Assembly: GCF_012241385.1 (NCBI RefSeq)
Contig: NZ_JAAVXB010000002.1
Span: 372,001-436,000, forward strand
Source: Solimonas marina
GTDB lineage: Bacteria > Pseudomonadota > Gammaproteobacteria > Nevskiales > Nevskiaceae
DNA length: 64,000 nucleotides
Direction: 5' to 3'
Shown: positions 18,132 through 27,397 of the stretch, one piece after another
How positions within the stretch are numbered: position 1 is the stretch's first letter
How the letters are laid out: each line of letters begins with the position of its first letter
The notes under the pieces: generated by a model
Told to the model about the DNA's origin: nothing
Database searches by the model: none
What the model saw: only the letters and a program-made list of their open reading frames with translations
Translations under genes and position numbers: made by a program

Positions 18132-18141
18132 ACCTTCCGCT
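18111..18141 (-). terminator. Leftward intrinsic terminator overlapping the galU 3' end
   Basis: A perfect 9-bp stem (18118-18126 with 18133-18141, AGCGGAAGG and its complement) has a 6-base loop. On the minus strand it is followed directly by seven T residues (complement of 18111-18117, GAAAAAAA). The loop holds the galU TAG. For rightward transcription there is no T-run. It would stop antisense RNA coming from the sucA side. Confidence 0.5.
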
Positions 18142-18212
18142 GCCAACGACGCTTGGGGGACGCCGTGGGTTCGGGATGGACATTGAACAGAACGTGAAAG
18201 TGTAGGCAACAC

Positions 18213-21065
18213 ATGGCGACCAACAAGTATCAGAGCTTCATCGAATCGTCCTCGATCAACGGCGCCAACGCGCCGTACATCGAGGCTTTTTACGAACAGT
18301 TCCTCGAAGATCCGGAATCGGTCGATCCGAGCTGGCGGGCGTATTTCCGCCTGATCCAGGATCAGAACGCGCCGCGCGAGATTCCGCACAGCGAGGTCAT
18401 CGCGCGCTTCGAGCGTCTGGCGCGTGAACCGCGCCGCGTGGTGGCCGCCGAAGCCGGTTTCGACGCCGCCGCCGCCGAGAAGCAGGCCGGCGTGCTGCGA
18501 CTGATCAACTACTACCGCGTGCGTGGCCATCAGGCGGCGCGCCTCGACCCGCTGAACCTGACGCCGCCGGCCAACATCGCCGACCTCGATCCGGGCTTCC
18601 ACGGCCTCGGTCCCGAGGACATGGACACGGTGTTCAACACCGGCACGCTGGCGGCCGGTTCCGACCGCCTGCCGCTGCGCGAGATCATCAAGATCCTCAA
18701 GAGCGTGTACACCGACACCATCGGTGCCGAGTACATGTATCTGACTGAAACCAGCGAAAAGCGCTGGATTCAGAAGCGCCTCGAAGCGGTGGCCTTCCAG
18801 CCGAAGCTGCCGGCCGAGCGCAAGCGCGACGTGCTCAAGCAGCTGGTGGCCGCCGAAGGCCTCGAGCGCTACCTGCACAACAAGTACGTCGGCCAGAAGC
18901 GCTTCTCGCTGGAAGGCGGCGATTCGCTGATTCCGGCGATGGACGAAATCCTGCGTGCCTGTGCGGCGCGTGACGTCGAGGAGATCGTCATCGGCATGGC
19001 CCACCGCGGCCGCCTCAACTTGCTGGTCAACGTCCTCGGCAAGTCGCCGAAGGAACTGTTCGCCGAGTTCGAGGGCAAGTACACGGTCGACGCGCTGTCG
19101 CGCGCCGGTGACGTGAAGTACCACATGGGCTTCTCGACCGACGTCGAAGTCGACGGCAAGCGCCTGCATCTGGTGCTGGCGTTCAATCCGTCGCATCTGG
19201 AAATCGTCAACCCGGTGGTCGAGGGTTCGGTCAAGGCGCGTCAGGTCCGCCGCGAAGACGAAGTCGGCCAGAAGATCGTGCCGGTGCTGGTGCACGGCGA
19301 CGCCGCTTTCGCCGGCCAGGGCGTGGTCATGGAAACGCTGCAGCTGTCGCAGTCCAAGGGCTATGCGACCGGCGGCACGGTGCACTTCATCGTCAACAAC
19401 CAGATCGGCTTCACCACGCCGGACCCGATCGAAGCGGTACGCCGCAAGGAAGCGCGTACGTCGCGCTACTGCACGGATCTGGCGAAGATGCTCGAAGCGC
19501 CGGTGTTCCACGTCAACGGCGACGATCCGGAAGCGGTGACCTTCGTCACGCGTCTGGCGATGGATTTCCGCAACGAATTCCACAAGGACGTCATCGTCGA
19601 CGTCTGCTGCTACCGCCGTCTGGGTCATAACGAGGCCGACGAGCCGTCCGTCACCAGCCCGGTGATGTACGACGTCATCAAGAAGCACCCGACCACGCTG
19701 ACCCTGTACGCGAAGAAGCTGCAGGAAGAAGGCGCGATCGGTGACGGCGAAGCCGACGAGCTGGTCAAGGCCTATCGCGACGGCCTTGATGCCGGCGAGA
19801 ACACCGCGCGCATCACGCTCGGCCTGGTCGGCAACAAGCACACCGTCAATTGGGCGAAGTACAAGGAAGGCGGCTGGGATACGCCGGTCGACACGACCAT
19901 CACCGAGAACGCATTGCAGGCGATCTCCGATCAGCTGCTGACGGTGCCGGACGGCTTCACGCTGCATCCGCGCGTCAAGAAGATCTGGGAAGACCGCGCG
20001 AAGATGGCCGCCGGTGAGCTGCCGATGGACTGGGGCTTTGCCGAGACCATGGCCTACGGCTCGTTGGCCAAGGACGGCTTCCACGTCCGTCTGTGTGGTC
20101 AGGACGCGCGCCGCGGTACGTTCTTCCATCGTCATGCGACGATTCACGACTACAAGACCGGCGAGCGCCTGACGCCGCTGCGTCATCTGGTCAAGGACAA
20201 GTACGGCTTCGTCGTCAACGACACGCTGCTGTCCGAAGAGGGCGTGCTCGGCTTCGAGTACGGCTATTCGACGACCGATCCGGACTCGCTGGTGATCTGG
20301 GAAGCGCAGTTCGGCGACTTCGCCAACGGTGCGCAGGTGCTGTTCGACCAGTTCATCTCGTCGGGTCAGGCCAAGTGGGGTCGCCTGTGCGGTCTGACGA
20401 TGTTCCTGCCGCATGGCTATGAAGGCCAGGGTCCGGAGCATTCGTCGGCGCGCCTCGAGCGCTACCTGCAGCTGTGTGCCGAGAACAACCAGCAGGTCTG
20501 CGTGCCGTCGACGCCGGCGCAGATGTTCCACATGCTGCGTCGTCAGATGAAGCGCTCGACGCGCCTGCCGCTGATCGTGATGACGCCGAAGTCGCTGTTG
20601 CGGCATCCGCTGTCGGTGTCGACGCTCGACGATCTGACCAAGGGCGGCTTCCAGCCGGTCATCCAGGAAGTCGAGGCGATCGACCCGAAGAAGGTCACGC
20701 GCATCGTGTTCTGCTCCGGCAAGGTCTACTTCGATCTCGTCCAGGCCCGTCAGAAGGACAATCTCGACAATGTCGCGATCGTCCGCATCGAACAGCTCTA
20801 TCCGTTCCCGCGTGAGGGCTACGAAGCGGCGCTGGCGATGTATCCGAAGGCCAAGGACGTGGTCTGGTGTCAGGAAGAGCCGGAAAACCAGGGTGCCTGG
20901 TATCAGATCAAGCACCGCATGGGGGCGTACCTGAAGCCGCAGCATCAGATGCTGTACTCGACGCGCAAGGGTTCGCCGACCACGGCGGTTGGCTACCTCA
21001 AGGTGCATCAGAAGGAACAGGCCGAGGTCGTCAGCGAAGCGCTGGCCGGCGGCAAGAAGATGTAA
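18213..21065 (+). CDS. sucA: 2-Oxoglutarate dehydrogenase E1 component
   Basis: The 950-residue thiamine-diphosphate enzyme decarboxylates 2-oxoglutarate in the TCA cycle. Visible hallmarks are the N-terminal SSSINGANAPYIEAFYEQFL (E2-binding tail), EIVIGMAHRGRLNLLVNVLGK, HVNGDDPEAVTFVTRLAMDFR with its TPP/Mg2+ site, CCYRRLGHNEADEPS, and EPENQGAWYQIKHRM near the C-terminus. Length is family-typical. sucB follows after a 96-bp gap that contains a strong hairpin. No dihydrolipoamide dehydrogenase gene follows the pair in this window. Confidence 0.97.
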   Translation: MATNKYQSFIESSSINGANAPYIEAFYEQFLEDPESVDPSWRAYFRLIQDQNAPREIPHSEVIARFERLAREPRRVVAAEAGFDAAAAEKQAGVLRLINYYRVRGHQAARLDPLNLTPPANIADLDPGFHGLGPEDMDTVFNTGTLAAGSDRLPLREIIKILKSVYTDTIGAEYMYLTETSEKRWIQKRLEAVAFQPKLPAERKRDVLKQLVAAEGLERYLHNKYVGQKRFSLEGGDSLIPAMDEILRACAARDVEEIVIGMAHRGRLNLLVNVLGKSPKELFAEFEGKYTVDALSRAGDVKYHMGFSTDVEVDGKRLHLVLAFNPSHLEIVNPVVEGSVKARQVRREDEVGQKIVPVLVHGDAAFAGQGVVMETLQLSQSKGYATGGTVHFIVNNQIGFTTPDPIEAVRRKEARTSRYCTDLAKMLEAPVFHVNGDDPEAVTFVTRLAMDFRNEFHKDVIVDVCCYRRLGHNEADEPSVTSPVMYDVIKKHPTTLTLYAKKLQEEGAIGDGEADELVKAYRDGLDAGENTARITLGLVGNKHTVNWAKYKEGGWDTPVDTTITENALQAISDQLLTVPDGFTLHPRVKKIWEDRAKMAAGELPMDWGFAETMAYGSLAKDGFHVRLCGQDARRGTFFHRHATIHDYKTGERLTPLRHLVKDKYGFVVNDTLLSEEGVLGFEYGYSTTDPDSLVIWEAQFGDFANGAQVLFDQFISSGQAKWGRLCGLTMFLPHGYEGQGPEHSSARLERYLQLCAENNQQVCVPSTPAQMFHMLRRQMKRSTRLPLIVMTPKSLLRHPLSVSTLDDLTKGGFQPVIQEVEAIDPKKVTRIVFCSGKVYFDLVQARQKDNLDNVAIVRIEQLYPFPREGYEAALAMYPKAKDVVWCQEEPENQGAWYQIKHRMGAYLKPQHQMLYSTRKGSPTTAVGYLKVHQKEQAEVVSEALAGGKKM

Positions 21066-21083
21066 GAAGACCCGCAAGGGCGA

Positions 21084-21108
21084 CGGGGCCGGTTCTACAC
21101 CGGCCCCG
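21084..21108 (+). promoter_or_regulatory. Hairpin between sucA and sucB
   Basis: A perfect 10-bp GC-rich stem (CGGGGCCGGT, 21084-21093, with 21099-21108) and a 5-base loop lie 18 bp after the sucA stop. No T-run follows, so partial attenuation or 3'-end protection of the sucA message is more likely than full termination. Confidence 0.5.
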
Positions 21109-21161
21109 ATTGCATTGAAGACTATCGACAGCAAGAAAAGGCGAACAAGGAACCCCAAGAG

Positions 21162-22385
21162 ATGGCCATAGAAATCAAAGTCCCCAACCTGCCGGAGTCG
21201 GTGTCATCGGCCACCGTGGCTGAATGGCACGTCAAGGCTGGCGACGCGGTTTCCCGCGAGCAGAACCTGATGGACCTCGAAACCGACAAGGTCATGCTCG
21301 AAGTGCCGGCCATCGCGGATGGCGTGCTCAAGGAAATCCGCGTCGAAGCCGGTGCCACGGTGCAGGCGGGTGACGTGCTCGGCATCCTCGAGGAAGGCGC
21401 TGCCCCGGCGGCCAAGGAAGCGCCCAAGGCCGAGCCGGCCAAGAACGAAGCGGCCGCCCCGGCCACCGCCAGCGCCGCGCCGCAGATGAGCTCGGAAGAC
21501 GGCCAGAGCCCGGCCGTGCGCAAGCTGCTGTCCGAGTTGGGCCTGTCGGCCAGCCAGATCAGCGGCAGCGGCAAGGGCGGTCGCCTGACCGTCGAGGACG
21601 TCAAGAACTACTCGGCGGCGCCGAAAGCGGCCGCCCCGGCACCGAAGGCTGCGGCGCCGGCACCGGCACCGCGTCCGCTGGGTGCCCGCGAAGAACAGCG
21701 CGTGCCGATGACGCGCATCCGTGCGCGCATCGCCGAGCGCCTGCTCGAAGCGAAGAACACCACGGCGATGCTGACGACCTTCAACGAGGTCGACCTCAAG
21801 GCCGTCATGGACCTGCGCGCCAAGTACAAGGGCGACTTCGAGAAGGTGCACGGCGTCAAGCTCGGCTTCATGAGCTTCTTCGTCCGTGCAGCGGTCGAGG
21901 CGCTGAAGAAGTTCCCGGCCGTCAACGCGTCGATCGACGGCTCGGACATCGTCTATCACGGCTACTACGACATCGGCATCGCCGTGTCGTCGGACCGCGG
22001 CCTGGTCGTGCCGATCCTGCGCGACGCCGATCAGCTGTCGCTGGCCGGCATCGAAAAGGCCATCGTCGACTTCGGCACGCGGGCCAAGGCCAACAAGCTG
22101 ACGATGGAAGATCTCACCGGCGGCACGTTCTCGATCACCAACGGCGGCATCTTCGGTTCGATGATGTCGACGCCGATCCTGAATCCTCCGCAGTCGGCGA
22201 TCCTCGGCATGCACGGCATCATCGAGCGTCCGGTCGTGGTCGACGGCCAGATCGTGATCCGTCCGATGATGTATCTGGCGATGTCCTACGATCACCGCAT
22301 CGTCGACGGCCGCGAGGCCGTGCTGACGCTGCGCACGATCAAGGAATGCCTGGAAGATCCGGCCAAGCTGCTGTTGCAGCTGTAA
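21162..22385 (+). CDS. sucB: Dihydrolipoyllysine-residue succinyltransferase (E2)
   Basis: The 407-residue E2 component passes the succinyl group to CoA. It has an N-terminal lipoyl domain with lipoylated K43 in [11 protein letters not shown] and an Ala/Pro-rich linker. A peripheral-subunit-binding domain follows ([18 protein letters not shown]). The catalytic domain ends in [13 protein letters not shown], with H378 and D382. The start [14 protein letters not shown] agrees with the family. It is cotranscribed with sucA and followed by a clear intrinsic terminator. Confidence 0.96.
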   Translation: MAIEIKVPNLPESVSSATVAEWHVKAGDAVSREQNLMDLETDKVMLEVPAIADGVLKEIRVEAGATVQAGDVLGILEEGAAPAAKEAPKAEPAKNEAAAPATASAAPQMSSEDGQSPAVRKLLSELGLSASQISGSGKGGRLTVEDVKNYSAAPKAAAPAPKAAAPAPAPRPLGAREEQRVPMTRIRARIAERLLEAKNTTAMLTTFNEVDLKAVMDLRAKYKGDFEKVHGVKLGFMSFFVRAAVEALKKFPAVNASIDGSDIVYHGYYDIGIAVSSDRGLVVPILRDADQLSLAGIEKAIVDFGTRAKANKLTMEDLTGGTFSITNGGIFGSMMSTPILNPPQSAILGMHGIIERPVVVDGQIVIRPMMYLAMSYDHRIVDGREAVLTLRTIKECLEDPAKLLLQL

Positions 22386-22411
22386 AGCTGCTGCGCTCCG
22401 CATCTCGGCCG

Positions 22412-22473
22412 TCGGCGGTGCTCGGAATGCTCACGTACTGATGTACGCTGCGCCTTCTGTGCTTCGGCGCCGA
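22412..22473. repeat. Imperfect dyad repeat after sucB
   Basis: The 238-bp gap between sucB and the AraC gene holds an imperfect inverted repeat. Its outer arms TCGGCG/CGCCGA are at 22412 and 22468, and its inner arms CGTAC/GTACG are at 22434 and 22443 around a TGAT loop. Similar sequences are dispersed between genes in other proteobacteria; membership in a family is inference. The rest of the gap holds the terminator at 22524. Confidence 0.35.
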
Positions 22474-22523
22474 CCGACCTGCGTTCGCTCGCGACGCTTT
22501 ACGCAAGCCGCTGCGCTGTATCG

Positions 22524-22555
22524 AAAGGGCCCGCCATCGCGGGCCCTTTTCGTTT
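22524..22555 (+). terminator. Intrinsic terminator of sucAB
   Basis: A perfect 11-bp stem AAAGGGCCCGC (22524-22534) with its complement (22539-22549), loop CATC, ends in TTTTCGTTT. It lies 139 bp after the sucB stop and before the AraC gene. Confidence 0.85.
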
Positions 22556-22623
22556 GTGCAGCCGACGCCCCGTGACCCGCCGGCCCATGCCGGCCACGCC
22601 GGGCCTCCGGCATACTCGCCGGC

Positions 22624-23646
22624 ATGCCGCCGATGCACGAACAGCCGTTGCCGTTCATCACCTTGCCGAACTGGGTCAAGGCCGCGTCGTTGTGTGGTTT
22701 CAATATCCAGCCGGTCTTCGACGAGCTCGGCATCGAAACCGATCTGATCCACCTCGAGCATGCGACGATCAGCCGGCCGCTGCTCGAGCAGGTCATGATC
22801 CAGTGTGTGGCGCGTGCGCGCAGCCAGCACTTTCCGTTCGTGCTCGGCGAGACCTTTGCGTTCGACTACCTGCCGGACATCGGCGTGTTTCTGGCGACCA
22901 GCCCGACGCTGCGCGACGCGACCCGCGTCTTCGAATGGGTGCGCACGCTGATCAATCCGATGATCGATGTGCGCCTCGAAGAGCAGGACGTGGTGGCGCG
23001 CCTGGTGCTGCAGCAGGTCGACGGTGGCAGCAGCGGCATGGCGGCCGTCTACTTCATCGAGTCGATCTTCGCGGCGGTCGTGAAATTCGCGCGCATGCTC
23101 CATGACGACATCGAGCACCAGAGTTTGTTGCAGTTCCGCTATCCGCAGCCGCCGCATGTCGCCGCCTACGCCGAATTCTTCCGGGCGCCGGTGGTCTTCC
23201 TGCGGCCCCGCAATGCCGTCGAGCTGCCGCGCGCGCTACTCGATCGTCCGCTCGGCGGCGGTTTTCCGGCACTGCACGGGCAGGCTGAGGCCCGCGTCGA
23301 GCAGCGGCTGGCGCAGATGCCGCGCCGAACCGGTCTGGTCGCCGCGGTCGAATCGGCGTTCGAGCACGAGCCACGCCTGCTGGGGCAGGGCATCGAACGT
23401 CTCGCCGAGCGCCTCGGGCTGCACCCGCGGACCTTGCAGCGCCGTCTGCGCGATGAGGGCGAAGCCTTCGGCGAACTGCTCGACCGTATCCGTTACCGCC
23501 TTGCCCTGCGCGACCTCGACGACCCGCGTCTCGACCTGGAAGCGATCAGCGAACGGCTCGGATTTTCGGATCGACGCAGTTTCACGCGGGCGTTCTCCCG
23601 TTGGGCCGGTGTGACGCCGAGCGGTTACCGCAAAGGCAGGGACTGA
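22624..23646 (+). CDS. AraC-family transcriptional regulator with ligand-binding N-terminal domain
   Basis: The 340-residue protein has an arabinose-binding-like N-terminal domain (about residues 30-210) of the type found in OruR/ArgR-like and lipid-responsive AraC regulators. The C-terminal double helix-turn-helix shows LAERLGLHPRTLQRRLRDEGEAF and AISERLGFSDRRSFTRAFSRWAG, ending VTPSGYRK. The inducer is unknown. It is convergent with the DUF2892 gene and preceded by the sucB terminator, so it has its own promoter. None of its neighbours is an obvious target. Confidence 0.85.
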   Translation: MPPMHEQPLPFITLPNWVKAASLCGFNIQPVFDELGIETDLIHLEHATISRPLLEQVMIQCVARARSQHFPFVLGETFAFDYLPDIGVFLATSPTLRDATRVFEWVRTLINPMIDVRLEEQDVVARLVLQQVDGGSSGMAAVYFIESIFAAVVKFARMLHDDIEHQSLLQFRYPQPPHVAAYAEFFRAPVVFLRPRNAVELPRALLDRPLGGGFPALHGQAEARVEQRLAQMPRRTGLVAAVESAFEHEPRLLGQGIERLAERLGLHPRTLQRRLRDEGEAFGELLDRIRYRLALRDLDDPRLDLEAISERLGFSDRRSFTRAFSRWAGVTPSGYRKGRD

Positions 23647-23752
23647 GCGCGGCCGCCGATGCGGCGCAGTCTGCGTTTCTCGCTTCACCGGCGCCACGGT
23701 CCCCCAGCGAAAGCCGGCGCGGCATGCGCGGAGGATGGCGGAGTCGTTGCCC

Positions 23753-23968
23753 TCAGTGACGCGTGGTTGTCACGCCCAGCATTCCATAGAGCGGACACCA
23801 GCCGATGGTTCCGGTCAGCAACGGCACCAGGCCGATCAGGCCGACCCAGCGCCACGGTGCCGTGACCGTAAAGACGCCGAGAATCAATGCCACGCCGACC
23901 GCGATGCGGATCGCGCTGTCGATGGCGCCGACGTTCGGGGTGATGACGGAGGGCTTGAGTGCGTTCAT
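23753..23968 (-). CDS. DUF2892 (YgaP-type) small inner-membrane protein
   Basis: The 71-residue protein has the DUF2892 pattern: NVGAIDSAIRIAVGVALI, then WRWVGLIGLVPLLTGTIGWCPLYGMLG with the conserved WCP motif, and two hydrophobic helices. In YgaP this module follows a rhodanese domain; here it stands alone. It overlaps the stop of the preceding AhpD-like gene (ATGA), so both are translated from one message. The same message may be under FNR-like control. Confidence 0.85.
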   Translation of the reverse strand: MNALKPSVITPNVGAIDSAIRIAVGVALILGVFTVTAPWRWVGLIGLVPLLTGTIGWCPLYGMLGVTTTRH

Positions 23969-24330
23969 GCGGGGGGCTCCTGTGCGGTCTGCGCCGCTGT
24001 GAATTCGGCGTAGGCGTTCATGGCATTCGCGGCATACATCAGCGACGGCCCGCCGCCCATGTAGACCGCCATGCCGAGGGCTTCCTCGATCTCGGTTTTG
24101 CTGGCGCCGGCATGCAGCACCGCACGCATGTGAAAGCCGATGCAGGCATCGCAGCGGGCCGCAACGCCGAGTGCCAAGGCGATCAACTCCTTGCTCTTGG
24201 TGTCGAGCGCGCCCGGTTTGGTCGCCGCGCGGGCCATGCTGTTGAAGCCGCCGAGCAGGTCCGGCATGTCGGCACGCAACTCGCCGAGCCGGCTGCTGAC
24301 CTGGGCTGTCAGTTCGCGATAGGGCTGCAT
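23965..24330 (-). CDS. Carboxymuconolactone decarboxylase family (AhpD-like) protein
   Basis: The 121-residue CMD/AhpD-fold protein has the redox motif C60-D-A-C63 and H67 in AARCDACIGFHMRAVL, typical of peroxidase-like or alkylhydroperoxidase members. The ATG complement at 24328-24330 is preferred over an in-frame ATG 20 codons upstream, because it leaves room for the FNR-like promoter at 24390-24403. It is coupled to the DUF2892 gene. The pairing suggests stress or redox physiology. Substrate unknown. Confidence 0.85.
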   Translation of the reverse strand: MQPYRELTAQVSSRLGELRADMPDLLGGFNSMARAATKPGALDTKSKELIALALGVAARCDACIGFHMRAVLHAGASKTEIEEALGMAVYMGGGPSLMYAANAMNAYAEFTAAQTAQEPPA

Positions 24331-24389
24331 CGACGCGGCTCCGGACGCTGGAATGACGCCTAGCGTGCGTCCAGTGCCGGTCCGCGGCA

Positions 24390-24403
24390 TTGACGCAGAT
24401 CAT
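24390..24403 (-). promoter_or_regulatory. FNR/ANR-like box upstream of the AhpD-like operon
   Basis: The minus strand reads ATGATCTGCGTCAA, one substitution plus one tolerated change from TTGAT-N4-ATCAA. Its centre is about 67 bp before the AhpD-like start codon. A -41.5 placement would give a leader of about 25 bases, a normal class II arrangement. Confidence 0.45.
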
Positions 24404-24486
24404 GAAGCCGGCACTGGCGATCGAGCGCGCCCGGTTGATGACGTCTGACGACGACCGTGGCGGCAAGCCGAAGCGGCGTTCGGACG

Positions 24487-25608
24487 TCAGGCGTGGTCGC
24501 GCCTGCGTTCCTGGCCAATCAGGATCGGGGCGCCGAGGGATGATGTGGGCGGTCGTGACTGCGGCGTATAAAGGCTGAATTGCAACAGGCGCAGGCGCAG
24601 CTGCGCGCCGGGCCGCAGTGCCGGGACGTCGTGATGCAGATGGGGCCACTCGACGCGCACCGGCGCCTTGCTGCCGCTTGTCTGTACGACGGCGCGCACG
24701 ACCGGCCCGGTGCGCTGCAGCGATTGCACGACGACGTCGAGTCCGATGCCGCCATCGCCCAGTCGCAGATCGCCCGGCCGGACATGAACGTCAGCGGCGC
24801 CGTCCGGATGGATGCGCCCATCGAGGACGGCGATATCGGCGCCGTCGAATTGCACGCGGCGTTCGTGCACCTGCGCGCGCAGTACGTTGGTGTCGCCGAG
24901 AAAATCGAAGACGAACGGGCTGGCCGGCCGTTCGTAGACCTCGTCGACACTGCCGATCTGCTCGATGGCACCGTGGTTCATGATGACGACGCGGTCGGCC
25001 AGTTCGAGCGCCTCCTCCTGATCGTGCGTGACGAACAGCGTGCTGTAGCCGGTGCGCCGGTGCAGTTCGCGCAGCCACTGCCGCAGATCCTTGCGCACGC
25101 GCGCGTCGAGCGCTCCGAACGGTTCGTCGAGCAGCAGCACCCGCGGTTCGATGGCCAGTGCGCGGGCCAGCGCGACACGCTGCTTCTGGCCGCCGGACAG
25201 TTGCGACGGATAGCGCTTCTCCAGCCCCGCGAGTTGCACGAGCTCGATCAGCTCCCGCGCCCGCTGGCGGATCAGGGCTTCAGGCTGGCGCTCGCGGCGT
25301 TCGCGTACGCGCAGGCCGAAGGCCACGTTGTCGAGCACGCTCATGTGACGGAACAGGGCGTAGTGCTGAAAGACGAAGCCGACGCGGCGTTCGCGCACCG
25401 GCCGTTCAGCGACATCCTCGCCGTCGAAACGGATCTCGCCGCGGTCCGGAAATTCAAGACCGGCGATGCAGCGCAGCAGCGTCGTCTTGCCCGACCCCGA
25501 CGGGCCGAGCAGGGCGATCAGCTCGCCGGAGGCGATGTCGAGATCGACGCCAGCCAGCGCGTTGAAGTCGCCGAAGGATTTGTGCAGTTTGCGGATCTGG
25601 ATGTCCAT
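24487..25608 (-). CDS. cysA: Sulfate/thiosulfate import ATP-binding protein
   Basis: The 373-residue ABC ATPase has Walker [10 protein letters not shown] (from residue 35), signature [15 protein letters not shown], Walker [13 protein letters not shown] and the switch histidine in [13 protein letters not shown]-terminal regulatory TOBE-like domain follows (about residues 250-373). It drives CysTW. It is last of the leftward operon, 35 bp after cysW. The start at 25608 gives the canonical [18 protein letters not shown]. Confidence 0.95.
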   Translation of the reverse strand: MDIQIRKLHKSFGDFNALAGVDLDIASGELIALLGPSGSGKTTLLRCIAGLEFPDRGEIRFDGEDVAERPVRERRVGFVFQHYALFRHMSVLDNVAFGLRVRERRERQPEALIRQRARELIELVQLAGLEKRYPSQLSGGQKQRVALARALAIEPRVLLLDEPFGALDARVRKDLRQWLRELHRRTGYSTLFVTHDQEEALELADRVVIMNHGAIEQIGSVDEVYERPASPFVFDFLGDTNVLRAQVHERRVQFDGADIAVLDGRIHPDGAADVHVRPGDLRLGDGGIGLDVVVQSLQRTGPVVRAVVQTSGSKAPVRVEWPHLHHDVPALRPGAQLRLRLLQFSLYTPQSRPPTSSLGAPILIGQERRRDHA

Positions 25609-25643
25609 AGTGTGTCGGGCGGTGAGAGCGTGAGGCGCAGCCG

Positions 25644-26528
25644 TCAGTGACGGCGCGTGGCGGCGAGCTCGTCGCCGTGGCGCCATTCGAGATAGGTCTT
25701 CAGGCCCAGCGTGACGAGCGCGAAGACGGCGAGCAGCGAGGCCACGGCAAACGCTGCGGAGAAGGCGTATTCGTTGTAAAGAATTTCCACATGCAGCGGC
25801 ATCGTGTTGGTTTCGCCACGGATGTGGCCGGACACGACGCTGACCGCGCCGAACTCACCCATCGCGCGCGCCGTGCACAGCAGTACGCCGTAAAGCAGAC
25901 CCCATTTGATATTCGGTAGCGTGACGCGCCAGAACGTCTGCCAGCCGGAGGCGCCGAGCGTCAGCGCCGCCTGCTCGTGGTCGGTGCCCTGTTCCTGCAT
26001 CAACGGAATCAGTTCGCGCGCGATAAACGGAAACGTCACGAAGACGGTGGCGATGACGATGCCGGGCATCGCAAACACGATGCGAATGTCATGATCGAAC
26101 AGCCAGGGGCCGAACCAGCCGTGCCGGCCGAAGATCAGGATGAAGCTCAGGCCGGCGACGACCGGAGACACCGAGAACGGCAGGTCGATCAACGACACCA
26201 GCAACGCTTTTCCGGGAAACGTGAACTTGGTGATGGCCCACGCTGCAGCGACGCCGAACAGCAGATTCATCGGTACTGCGATACCCGCCGTCAGCAGCGT
26301 CAGGCGAATCGCGGCCAGCGCATCGGGTGAGGTGATGGCCTCGCGGTATAAGGTCCAGCCGTGGCGCAGGGCCTCATCGAACACGGCGATGAGCGGCAAC
26401 AACAGGAAGCCCATCAAGAACAGCACGGCGATCGCGATCAACACGAGTTGCGTCCAGCGTCGCTCGTCGGTGGCAGTGGGGTGGCGCCGGCTCGGTGTCG
26501 GGCGCGCGTCGATGGTCGAAAGGTTCAT
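25644..26528 (-). CDS. cysW: Sulfate ABC transporter permease CysW
   Basis: The 294-residue inner-membrane permease has about six hydrophobic segments and the cytoplasmic EAA-type loop ([25 protein letters not shown]). [20 protein letters not shown] is typical of CysW. The frame runs open upstream into cysT, but the ATG at 26528 gives the normal N-terminus. It lies 17 bp from the cysT stop. Confidence 0.95.
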   Translation of the reverse strand: MNLSTIDARPTPSRRHPTATDERRWTQLVLIAIAVLFLMGFLLLPLIAVFDEALRHGWTLYREAITSPDALAAIRLTLLTAGIAVPMNLLFGVAAAWAITKFTFPGKALLVSLIDLPFSVSPVVAGLSFILIFGRHGWFGPWLFDHDIRIVFAMPGIVIATVFVTFPFIARELIPLMQEQGTDHEQAALTLGASGWQTFWRVTLPNIKWGLLYGVLLCTARAMGEFGAVSVVSGHIRGETNTMPLHVEILYNEYAFSAAFAVASLLAVFALVTLGLKTYLEWRHGDELAATRRH

Positions 26529-26545
26529 GTGCGACTCGTGATGGG

Positions 26546-27397
26546 CTAGCGTGCCGCGCCGTGGCGCCGCCGCATCCACAGCTGTAGACCGTTGATGGCC
26601 AACAGCAAGCTCAGCGACAAGGAGAGCATCGCCACGGCCACGGCACTGGCGCCGGCATAATCGAATTCTTCGAGCTTGATGACGATGAGCAGCGGTGCGA
26701 TTTCGCTGACCATCGGCATGTTGCCGGCGATGAAGATGATCGAGCCGTATTCGCCGGCCGCGCGTGCAAACGCCAAGGTGAAGCCAGTGACGATGGCTGG
26801 CAGTACCGTCGGCACGATGACGCGTAGTACCGTTTGCAGCCGTGTCGCCCCGAGCGAGGCCGCAGCTTCCTCGAATTCCTTTTCGGTGTCTTCGAGCACC
26901 GGCTGTACCGTGCGCACGACGAATGGCAGACCGATGAAGGTGCAGGCGACGATGACGCCGAGCGGTGTGTATGCGACCTTGATGCCGGCACCCGCCAGCC
27001 ATGCGCCGATCCAGCCGTTGGTCGCGTACAGCGTCGTCAGTGCGATGCCGGCGACCGCTGTCGGCAGTGCGAATGGCAGGTCGATCAGGGCATCGAATAG
27101 CCGTTTTCCGGCGAAGCGATAGCGCACCAGAACCCAAGCGACCAGCGTTCCGAATACCGCATTGATCGTCGCGCCGATCAGCGCTGCGCCGAAGCTGAGT
27201 CGTAATGCGGCCAGCACCCGCGGCGCCAGCACGGTGTCGAGGAAGCCGTGCCAGCCGAGTTTCGCCGATTCGATGAAGATCGCGCTCAACGGAATCAGCA
27301 CGATCAGGCTCAGGTACAGCAGCGTGAACCCTAGCGAAAGATTGAAGCCGGGGATGATCGAGCGCGATCGGCGCCGGGGCTGGGCGATTGCACTCAT
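26546..27397 (-). CDS. cysT: Sulfate ABC transporter permease CysT (CysU)
   Basis: The 283-residue permease has the family landmarks FNLSLGFTLLYLSLIVLIPL, DLPFALPTAVAGIALTTLYA and the EAA loop EEAAASLGATRLQTVLRVIVP. RAAGEYGSIIFIAGNMP lies near the end. It pairs with CysW in the inner membrane. Its ATG overlaps the stop of the upstream sulfate-binding protein gene (ATGA). Confidence 0.95.
   Translation of the reverse strand: MSAIAQPRRRSRSIIPGFNLSLGFTLLYLSLIVLIPLSAIFIESAKLGWHGFLDTVLAPRVLAALRLSFGAALIGATINAVFGTLVAWVLVRYRFAGKRLFDALIDLPFALPTAVAGIALTTLYATNGWIGAWLAGAGIKVAYTPLGVIVACTFIGLPFVVRTVQPVLEDTEKEFEEAAASLGATRLQTVLRVIVPTVLPAIVTGFTLAFARAAGEYGSIIFIAGNMPMVSEIAPLLIVIKLEEFDYAGASAVAVAMLSLSLSLLLAINGLQLWMRRRHGAAR

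Noticed and set aside
16962-21158. A 1398-codon open frame on the minus strand opposite galU and sucA
   Set aside because: It is the mirror of strongly supported plus-strand genes. Third-position GC bias in high-GC DNA keeps the opposite frame open, and its translation has no recognisable family.
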